DNA of 64,000 bases, taken from NCBI RefSeq assembly GCF_030403745.1, contig NZ_JAQMWP010000002.1, forward strand, positions 310,001-374,000, read 5' to 3'. Below the pieces are notes generated by a model, which was given only the letters and a program-made list of their open reading frames with translations, was not told the origin of the DNA and did no database searches. Source of the stretch: Streptomyces sp. S.PB5 (lineage in GTDB: Bacteria; Actinomycetota; Actinomycetes; Streptomycetales; Streptomycetaceae). Below, one piece after another: positions 58,960 through 64,000 of this stretch (positions are counted from its first letter, which is position 1; every line of letters begins with the position of its first letter). Made by a program: the position numbers and the translations under genes.

Positions 58960-59388
58960 TCAGGTGGCGGTCAGGGTCGGCTTGCCGCTGATTTTGAAGG
59001 TGACCTCGCGCGCCATTTTGTCGTCGACGGGGAACTCGTCGCCGATGTCCGAGATCCCGGCGTTGAACTGCCAGGTGTGCTCGTCGTCGTCGCCGGGCAG
59101 CAGGACGAGCTGATAGGCCCGCAGGCCGTCCTCTTCGAAATCGGCGTCCAGGTCCTGGTGACTGGTCTCGCCGGGCCGGTAGTTGATCGTGGCGGTGACC
59201 TCACCGCCGTCCTTCATCCCCTTGACGAACTCCCGGTACTTGTCCGGGGAATCGTGGGCGGTGACGTCGATCATGTTGCGGGTGCGGGACGGCCCCGACA
59301 GGGACTCCACGCTGGCGATCGTCACGAAGTTGCCGGCGCCGTTGCTGTCGCGCTTGAGCTGGGTCCCGGTTGCGTCCTCACCGGCCAT
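58960..59388 (-). CDS. Major tail tube protein
   Basis: A 142-residue beta-rich protein (FVTIASVESLSGPSRTRNMI, DVTAHDSPDKYREFVKGMKD, GGEVTATINYRPGETSHQDL, FNAGISDIGDEFPVDDKM, REVTFKISGKPTLTA). The DVT-hinge followed by a beta sandwich and the C-terminal strand V-TFKISGKPT are the pattern of phage tail tube subunits. It precedes the G chaperone, as expected. It would form the hollow tube. Confidence 0.88.
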   Translation of the reverse strand: MAGEDATGTQLKRDSNGAGNFVTIASVESLSGPSRTRNMIDVTAHDSPDKYREFVKGMKDGGEVTATINYRPGETSHQDLDADFEEDGLRAYQLVLLPGDDDEHTWQFNAGISDIGDEFPVDDKMAREVTFKISGKPTLTAT

Positions 59389-59413
59389 GGCGGGTCACAT
59401 CCTCTCTGGGTGG

Positions 59414-59839
59414 TTAGGGGCTGACCTGGGTCAGAACCCGGAACGAGATCGGTACGTGCCGGATGTCACCCGGCGGTTCGGGATCGGTCAGCGTCTGCTG
59501 GGAGACGAAATAGGTGGCCACGTGCCGGTGCCCGGCGATCGTCAGCGGCCGGTGCTCCAGCAGCGCCCGCAGCCGCGTGACGATCGTGCGCGCCTGGTGA
59601 AAGCCGCGGTACTGCGACCACACATGCAGCGTGATCACCGTGTTCGAGCCGTGGCTGTCATGGGTGTTGTCGGGGGTCTCGATGGACTCCCCGAGGACGA
59701 CGTACGGGTAGGGCTGCTTCTCCTTGACCCAGTCGAACACGCCCTTGACCAGGGCCATCAGCTCGGCGTCCGCCGTCAGCACAGCCAGGACGGCGTCCTG
59801 AACGGGCCCGTCGGCGGACGCGGCCACGGGCATGCTCAC
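59414..59839 (-). CDS. Tail terminator / DUF3168-like protein
   Basis: A 141-residue protein with a helix (VQDAVLAVLTADAELMALVK), a strand (YPYVVLGESIETPDNTHDSH) and TVITLHVWSQYRGFHQARTI, the pattern of DUF3168 tail-completion proteins. It caps the tail tube end that meets the head. It overlaps the next gene upstream by four bases. Confidence 0.78.
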   Translation of the reverse strand: MSMPVAASADGPVQDAVLAVLTADAELMALVKGVFDWVKEKQPYPYVVLGESIETPDNTHDSHGSNTVITLHVWSQYRGFHQARTIVTRLRALLEHRPLTIAGHRHVATYFVSQQTLTDPEPPGDIRHVPISFRVLTQVSP

Positions 59840-60225
59840 CGCAGGGCCCTCCTGACCTCGTCGGTCAGCCGAGCCTGGTAGCGGCCGCGCTCACGCTCCA
59901 GCGCCGGATGCAGGGACGGCTGTGCGGGCCGGCTGCGCGTGCCCCGCTCGACGAAGAACGCGTAGTAGTCCTCCTGGTTGAACCAGCCGACGTCAGCGAC
60001 CAGATCATCCTCGCGGTAGCGGATGTCGACGGTGTCCTTGAGGTGGTGGCTGTCCCGGCCGCTCGTGTCGACGGGCACGGTGCGCTCGACGTCGTCGCGC
60101 ACGGCCTCGGCGGACTCCCTCACCCCCTTGACGAGGGCCTGTTTGATCTCGTCGGGCAGGTCCTCCAGGCGGTCGCGCAGCCTGGCCAGCCCGGTGATCG
60201 TCACGTGCGCGCGCCCGCGTGCCAT
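59836..60225 (-). CDS. HK97 gp10-like head-tail / neck protein
   Basis: A 129-residue protein with the HK97 gp10 family pattern: a helix (GLARLRDRLEDLPDEIKQAL), HLKDTVDIRYREDDLVADVG, a loop YYAFFVERGTRSRPAQPSLH and a C-terminal helix. The ERGT-x-PAQP segment is diagnostic. It acts in joining head and tail. It overlaps the genes on both sides (four bases downstream, 25 bases upstream). Confidence 0.85.
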   Translation of the reverse strand: MARGRAHVTITGLARLRDRLEDLPDEIKQALVKGVRESAEAVRDDVERTVPVDTSGRDSHHLKDTVDIRYREDDLVADVGWFNQEDYYAFFVERGTRSRPAQPSLHPALERERGRYQARLTDEVRRALR

Positions 60226-60407
60226 CGCCCCGCCCCTCTGCCCTGATCGATGTCCTCGGCGGCCTGGCGCAGCAGGGCAGCGAACCGGCCCCGGTCCAGG
60301 GCCGTTTCCTCATCCGGCGCGCTGTAGAGAGCGATGGGGTAGTCGCGGCCGGCGATCCGCGCGAACACCTCGACCTCCAGGCGCACGGTGACCTCGGCCC
60401 GAGTCAC
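60201..60407 (-). CDS. Small phage protein in the connector region
   Basis: A 68-residue protein (RAEVTVRLEVEVFARIAGRD, YPIALYSAPDEETALDRGRF, AALLRQAAEDIDQG), a strand pair then a helix. GTG 60407 overlaps the upstream stop by four bases, and its end overlaps the gp10-like gene. No family recognised. Its position among neck genes is the only hint of function. Confidence 0.58.
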   Translation of the reverse strand: MTRAEVTVRLEVEVFARIAGRDYPIALYSAPDEETALDRGRFAALLRQAAEDIDQGRGAGRWHAGART

Positions 60408-60601
60408 CGCTTGCGCCTGAGTTCCTTGCGGATGATGTGCAGCTCGGCGGCGACGGCGAGCAGCCCCCAGGCGATCGCGCGCGGGATGTCGATGTCCGTC
60501 TCGCCCTGGCCGAGGAAGGCCTCGGCCCGCCGCTTGCACTCGTGCGCCTCGCTCGCGACGAACGGCCCTGCCGCGTCCGCGCGTTCGTGCTCGCCGGTCA
60601 T
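60404..60601 (-). CDS. Small helical phage protein
   Basis: A 65-residue protein, mostly helical, with a basic C-terminus (FVASEAHECKRRAEAFLGQG, DIPRAIAWGLLAVAAELHII, RKELRRKR). The tail helix is moderately hydrophobic but not clearly membrane-spanning. It is tightly coupled to both neighbours by start/stop overlaps. Function is unknown. Confidence 0.58.
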   Translation of the reverse strand: MTGEHERADAAGPFVASEAHECKRRAEAFLGQGETDIDIPRAIAWGLLAVAAELHIIRKELRRKR

Positions 60602-60939
60602 CAGGTGCCCAGCTCGAACGGCTTGACGGTCACGGCCGTGACCGCGCTGTAGGTGATCGCCGCGCGTCCCGTGGCGCCGCGGAAAATGTTGGTCAGCGGG
60701 ATGATGGCGTGCTTGCCCGCGGCCACCACCACCGCAACGTCGGCGATCGCCAGCCCCGACACCGTGCCCGGCGTTGCAATGGTCACCGTCTTGGAGGACG
60801 CGTCGGCGTTGTTGACGTACAGGAACCGTCCCGGTCCGACGGGTGCGGTGTCGCCGCCGCCGGCCGCGGCGACCGCCTGCGCGGCGACGTCGGCAATGCC
60901 GGCGGCCACCGGGACGACAGTCAGTGCAAGGTCAGCCAT
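60601..60939 (-). CDS. Phage structural beta-protein (possible decoration protein)
   Basis: A 112-residue Ala/Val/Thr-rich protein (MADLALTVVPVAAGIADVAA, GRFLYVNNADASSKTVTIAT, GKHAIIPLTNIFRGATGRAA). The pattern F-L-x-V-x-N-x-x-A-x-x-x-x-T-V and the C-terminal strand are seen in small phage sandwich proteins of the head/connector gene block. It could decorate the capsid or neck. The call is from pattern and position. Confidence 0.62.
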   Translation of the reverse strand: MADLALTVVPVAAGIADVAAQAVAAAGGGDTAPVGPGRFLYVNNADASSKTVTIATPGTVSGLAIADVAVVVAAGKHAIIPLTNIFRGATGRAAITYSAVTAVTVKPFELGT

Positions 60940-61276
60940 CGGGCTCTCCCTCTCCTTGGATCAGCTGGGCTTGGGCTTTGCGGTAGCGGGCGGTGGAGGG
61001 GCCGACGACGTGCAGCACCTTCCACACCTCGCCGGTGGTCTCGTCCCGCAGCTCGTCGAGCCGCCGCACGTCGGCGGTCGGCAGCAGGAAGATGTCGTGG
61101 CTGTGCTCGCTGCTGGTCTGCGCGGCGAGCAGCCGGTCAGTGGCAGAGGGCTGGTCGACCTTGGCGCGTACGTCATCCGGTTGACGTACGTACGTGGACG
61201 TCTGGCCGCCGTGCCCGTCGTCGGTCTCCTCCGAACGCCACACCTGCAGCGCACGGTTGAGCCAGTGGCCGATCAT
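60932..61276 (-). CDS. Head-tail adaptor (SPP1 gp16-like head completion) protein
   Basis: A 114-residue protein: ALQVWRSEETDDGHGGQTST, YVRQPDDVRAKVDQPSATDR, HDIFLLPTADVRRLDELRD and TGEVWKVLHVVGPSTARYRK. The W-R-x-x-x-x-D-x-x-G-G-Q and V-x-x-V-x-x-x-A-R-Y order fits phage head closure proteins. ATG 61276 overlaps the preceding gene's stop by four bases. It would seal the connector before tail attachment. Confidence 0.78.
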   Translation of the reverse strand: MIGHWLNRALQVWRSEETDDGHGGQTSTYVRQPDDVRAKVDQPSATDRLLAAQTSSEHSHDIFLLPTADVRRLDELRDETTGEVWKVLHVVGPSTARYRKAQAQLIQGEGEPDG

Positions 61277-61872
61277 GTCCGGGCCCGGTACAGGCCGAGG
61301 AGTTTGCGATCCTTGTCGGACATTGACATGCCCAACGCCTCGGCTGAGAAGCTGCGGGAGTGATCGCCCAGGGACTCCGAGGCGAGGAGCATGGGATTGC
61401 CCCAGGCGGCGGCCGCCATGCGCAGCTCGATGCGTTTGACGCCGGCGGGGACGGGATCGTGCCCGGCGGTGTAGACGACCTGGACGGAGCGGTCGTTGGT
61501 GGGCCACCAGCCGTTGACGCGGGTGAGGGTGCCGGCCGCGGACCAGGTGTAGTCGTGATCCTTGCCGAAGGTGAGGTCCTCGTCCGGCTCGTCGTCGCCG
61601 AGGAGGGTGACCGAGGCGACCGCGGTGACCGGCCACCGCGGCAGGATCAGCATGTGTGAGCCGGTGCCCGGGGCCTGCGGCCAGGGGTCCTGGCGGGTGG
61701 GCGAGTCGAGGACGACGGTGTCGGTGGACAGCGTGAGGGACTGCCCAGTGACGTCATCGATCTCGCCCTCCGCGAGCTCCAGGAGCAGCTCGGCCTGGGC
61801 GGTCTCGTCGGCGGTGAAGGCGCCGGGGTGCCGCAGGAACAGCCGCAGCTCATTGGCGTTGGCGTATGTCAC
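61273..61872 (-). CDS. Head-tail connector protein (HK97 gp6-like)
   Basis: A 199-residue protein beginning ANANELRLFLRHPGAFTADE and AELLLELAEGEIDDVTGQSL, the helical N-terminus of gp6-like adaptors. A strand-rich middle follows (LILPRWPVTAVASVTLLGDD), with RVNGWWPTNDRSVQVVYTAG and VKRIELRMAAAAWGNPMLLA. These features fit the adaptor ring that contacts the portal. It lies directly downstream of the SAP-domain protein gene. Confidence 0.82.
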   Translation of the reverse strand: MTYANANELRLFLRHPGAFTADETAQAELLLELAEGEIDDVTGQSLTLSTDTVVLDSPTRQDPWPQAPGTGSHMLILPRWPVTAVASVTLLGDDEPDEDLTFGKDHDYTWSAAGTLTRVNGWWPTNDRSVQVVYTAGHDPVPAGVKRIELRMAAAAWGNPMLLASESLGDHSRSFSAEALGMSMSDKDRKLLGLYRART

Positions 61873-61890
61873 GGCACCCCACCCCCTTCG

Positions 61891-62355
61891 TCACGCGCGC
61901 TCCTGCAGGGCGGCCTCGATCGCAGCGAGCAGCTCGGCCTGGTCGCCGTCCTCGGGCAGGGCGATGTCCTGCTCGTCGGCGTAGTCCCGCAGTTCCTCGA
62001 CGCTCAGCTCGGCGAGGGCCTTGTCGGTGGGTTCTGTCTGGGCGGCCTCGATGGCGGCAAGGATGTCGGCCTTCTTGGACGTGGCTCCCAGGTCGATCGC
62101 ATGGTCGGCGGCCCAGGCCTTGAGGCGTTCGACGGTCCACCTGTCGGACGGCTCCTCGCCGGGGGGATCGGCTGCGGGTTTGCCGCCCAGGACACGCCGC
62201 AGCCGTTTACCGAGGCCCTCCTTGGGCTGGTCGAGGGCGACGCAGTGGCCGAGCTCGATACGCCGCAGCGCCTCGTCCTCGGGCACGTCGAGGATCTGCC
62301 CGACGCTCGCGGACAGGCCGGGGCTGGCCACGGGCCGGTTGAACTGCACGCGCAT
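61891..62355 (-). CDS. Phage protein with two tandem SAP/HeH-like motifs
   Basis: A 154-residue protein. The N-terminal 55 residues include MRVQFNRPVASPGLSASVGQ and ILDVPEDEALRRIELGHCVA, a small beta module often seen in phage head-region proteins. Two SAP- or HeH-like helix-extension-helix motifs follow: WTVERLKAWAADHAIDLGAT at about 73 and LSVEELRDYADEQDIALPED at about 117, each ending in an AAIEAA helix. Such motifs bind DNA or RNA in other proteins. It overlaps the next gene upstream by one base. Confidence 0.72.
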   Translation of the reverse strand: MRVQFNRPVASPGLSASVGQILDVPEDEALRRIELGHCVALDQPKEGLGKRLRRVLGGKPAADPPGEEPSDRWTVERLKAWAADHAIDLGATSKKADILAAIEAAQTEPTDKALAELSVEELRDYADEQDIALPEDGDQAELLAAIEAALQERA

Positions 62356-62732
62356 CAGGGCTTCACCCGCCCGTTGCCGCGGATGACGGAGATACCGAAG
62401 ACGGCGTCGCCTGCGGCGGTGTCGGTGGCCACGGCGCGGATGTACCGCTTGATGCCGTGGTAGCCGATCAGGGTGGTGGTGGCTGCGGTCAGCGTGGCGG
62501 GCTCGGTGCCGTCCAGGTCGCTGTTGGCGACCGCGGTGTAGCCGGTGGCCAGGGAGTCGGACTCCTGGATCTCGACGGAGAACGCGTTGGAGGTGACGGC
62601 GCCCACGGTGATCTGCACGGCGGCCGCGTCGAACCCGGCCAGGTCCACGCCGGTGCCGGTGACGGTCGCGGTGTAGGCGGCGGGGGCGACGGACTGGGCC
62701 ACCGCGAGATGGTTCTTGATGTCGGTCCTCAT
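62355..62732 (-). CDS. Capsid-region beta-protein (possible decoration protein)
   Basis: A 125-residue Thr/Ala-rich protein (DIKNHLAVAQSVAPAAYTAT, FDAAAVQITVGAVTSNAFSV, GIKRYIRAVATDTAAGDAVF). The spaced strands and the sequence V-Q-I-T-V-G-A-V are typical of small phage head proteins encoded just downstream of the capsid gene. It may be a decoration protein; no direct proof. Confidence 0.65.
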   Translation of the reverse strand: MRTDIKNHLAVAQSVAPAAYTATVTGTGVDLAGFDAAAVQITVGAVTSNAFSVEIQESDSLATGYTAVANSDLDGTEPATLTAATTTLIGYHGIKRYIRAVATDTAAGDAVFGISVIRGNGRVKP

Positions 62733-62786
62733 GACGGGACGCTTCCTTCCTGGCCCTGGGGCCTGGGTGGTGGGTCAGGGCGAGGA

Positions 62787-64000
62787 TCAGGCGACGGTGT
62801 CGTTGGACTGCAGCCGCACGAACGGCTCTTCCAGGACCGGCATGGCGTCGGACTCCATGCGGCCGATGAACCCGATCTGGTTGCTCTCCGCGTACAGCTC
62901 GACCAGGCGCTGGATCTCGAACTGCAGGGCGTCGACGATCCAGTAGTAGGAGAAGTCGCCGAGCATGCCGATGTAGTCGTTGTTCGCCATGGTCGACGGC
63001 GCGAACTCCGACAGGACGTGGGGGATTTCGAGGATGGTGTCCGGGGCGTCGCCGAGGCCGGCCTTCCAGATGTACTGGTCGTTGGCGTCCTTGATCTTGC
63101 GGACCTCGGCCAGGATCAGCCGGTGGAACAGCCACCGCGCCCGGGCGTGGTACTGCGGCTTGAGCGCGTACTTGGCGTCGATCAGGGCATCGGCCGCGTA
63201 GCCGTTGGTGGCATTGTTCACGAACCCGGTGCCGGACGTGGGGACGTCCTTGTCCCGGGCGGTGGTGATGCCTCCCAGGTCGGCGTTGCCGACGGTGAAC
63301 AGGCCCAACGGCTTCTGGTTGCCGTCGCCGGTCATGAACGCGTTCTCCTGCGCGGTGGCGTGCCGGTAGGCCATCCGCTCGCGCACGATCTGCTCGGGGT
63401 CCAGCGAGGCCCTGCGCAGCAGCGTGCGGGAGATCTTCACGCGCTTGGCGAGCGGGTGCGGGCGCAGCTCGCGCTTGCCGAAGCGCAGCGCGTCGTCCTG
63501 GCTGCCGGTGCCGACCTCGGAGGTCCAGGTGGCGTCGGCGAGGTCGGCGTCACGGGTCGGCACGCCGAGGGACTCAGCCTGTGTCAGGCGCATCACGGTG
63601 GCCAGGCCGCGCAGCGGCAGCTGGTCGTCGACGTTGGCCAGGAGCCGGTTGACGAACTCCTCCGGCGCGACGAGGAAGCCGCCCTCGGGGTCGTTGCCCG
63701 CGTTCAGTGCGCGGGCGTGCTCGGCGGACAGGCCGGGCCGGCCGTCGCGCAGGTAGGCGTTCCACGCCGTCATCTGCACGGCGGCGTTGCGGTTGCCCGG
63801 GCGGCCGTCGTCCGGGATGTCGTCGACCGTGTCGCGGTCGTCCTCAAGGAGGCGTTCGGCCCGCTCGATGGTCCGGTCGAGCTTGTCTCGCTCGTCCATG
63901 ACCGCGTCGAACTTGGTCTCCTCCTCCGGCGTCATCGAGCGGCCCGCGTCAGTGGCCGCCTGCATGATGCCCGTGGCCTCGTGCCCCAGCTTGCTGCGCT
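62787..64000 (-). CDS. Major capsid protein, HK97 family (5' end outside window)
   Basis: The frame is open to the right edge: the last visible codons read RSKLGHEATGIMQAATDAGR, so the ATG at 63965 is probably internal and the start lies outside. The N-terminal part is a helical delta-domain-like region (EETKFDAVMDERDKLDRTIE, RAERLLEDDRD). The HK97 fold follows: NAGNDPEGGFLVAPEEFVNR, LGVPTRDADLADATWTSEVG, GDGNQKPLGLFTVG, and a P-domain segment ending in RWLFHRLILAEVRKIKD. It ends with YIGMLGDFSYYWIVDALQFE and RLVELYAESNQIGFIGR. It forms the icosahedral head. Confidence 0.9.
   Translation of the reverse strand, partial: RSKLGHEATGIMQAATDAGRSMTPEEETKFDAVMDERDKLDRTIERAERLLEDDRDTVDDIPDDGRPGNRNAAVQMTAWNAYLRDGRPGLSAEHARALNAGNDPEGGFLVAPEEFVNRLLANVDDQLPLRGLATVMRLTQAESLGVPTRDADLADATWTSEVGTGSQDDALRFGKRELRPHPLAKRVKISRTLLRRASLDPEQIVRERMAYRHATAQENAFMTGDGNQKPLGLFTVGNADLGGITTARDKDVPTSGTGFVNNATNGYAADALIDAKYALKPQYHARARWLFHRLILAEVRKIKDANDQYIWKAGLGDAPDTILEIPHVLSEFAPSTMANNDYIGMLGDFSYYWIVDALQFEIQRLVELYAESNQIGFIGRMESDAMPVLEEPFVRLQSNDTVA

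Larger units (their letters stand above)
41772..64000. mobile_element. Prophage (siphovirus with HK97-type capsid), left part
   Basis: From the serine integrase onward the genes are phage or accessory: integrase, operator array and repressor-like gene, small cargo genes, then a leftward late operon running from capsid (right) to lysis (left). Terminase, portal, protease, replication genes and the far attachment site are not in the window. The left limit is inferred from the last host gene and is accurate to about 200 bases. Confidence 0.9.

Noticed and set aside
63574..63965. ATG 63965 as the true start of the capsid gene
   Set aside because: The frame continues to the window edge with capsid-like sequence, so the start is most likely outside.
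1..64000. tRNA, rRNA or insertion sequences
   Set aside because: I looked for cloverleaf-like ends, transposase motifs and terminal inverted repeats by eye and found none. The integrase does not border a visible tRNA gene. A dedicated RNA search was not possible.

Overview
The window is high-GC actinobacterial DNA, almost certainly from a Streptomyces chromosome. It uses many GTG starts and strongly GC-biased third codon positions. It carries the sporulation regulator whiI behind a sigma-WhiG/FliA-type promoter, and a coproporphyrin-type haem pathway (hemE, a hemY/cgoX-type oxidase, chdC). The host part has the gene order I remember from the S. coelicolor dxs-fadB-whiI-hemE neighbourhood; that synteny is recalled, not computed.

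Host core, 1-41.8 kb. It starts with the end of a sugar ABC permease, then dxs, an amino-acid permease, a PIN-like protein and a beta-hydroxyacid dehydrogenase. From 6.1 to 20.3 kb lies a probable cell-wall glycopolymer locus. It holds an LCP-family ligase, galE, a CDP-alcohol phosphotransferase, a 1,502-residue GT2-GT2-TagF-like fusion, an SGNH-esterase-like protein, a small Ig-like protein and three paralogous beta-propeller proteins, one fused to a decayed PIG-L deacetylase domain. A degenerate 53-54 bp tandem repeat precedes the first propeller gene. From 20.4 to 26.7 kb come the fatty-acid oxidation pair (hydratase/dehydrogenase and thiolase), a deletion scar joining a LacI-type regulator to a sugar permease fragment, RNase D and whiI. 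From 26.9 to 41.8 kb come DUF3000, hemE, a rhomboid protease, a CoA-disulfide-reductase-like enzyme, a DUF4349 lipoprotein, hemY, chdC, a secreted peptidase, a TIGR04222 membrane protein, a DUF4142 protein, an unusual DUF692 (MNIO) fusion protein and a mycothiol-dependent isomerase-like protein.

Prophage, about 41.8 kb to beyond the right edge. A large serine integrase sits at the left end. It is followed by a repressor-like gene behind three 18-bp operator-like sites, small accessory genes on both strands (two Cys-rich mini-proteins, a TPR-type XRE regulator, a HAD hydrolase, a Nudix hydrolase, a DUF6233 protein), and then a leftward late operon. In transcription order, from right to left, this operon encodes the major capsid protein (cut by the window edge), decoration and head-tail connector proteins, the tail tube, two tail-assembly chaperones joined by a programmed -1 frameshift, the tape measure, a large tail protein, a small protein resembling Acb2/Tad1 anti-defence sponges, an endolysin and two membrane proteins. 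This is a siphovirus with an HK97-type capsid. Portal, protease, terminase, replication genes and the right attachment site lie outside the window.

I saw no tRNA, rRNA, CRISPR array or insertion sequence. Function calls come from reading motifs by eye; no database search was run.
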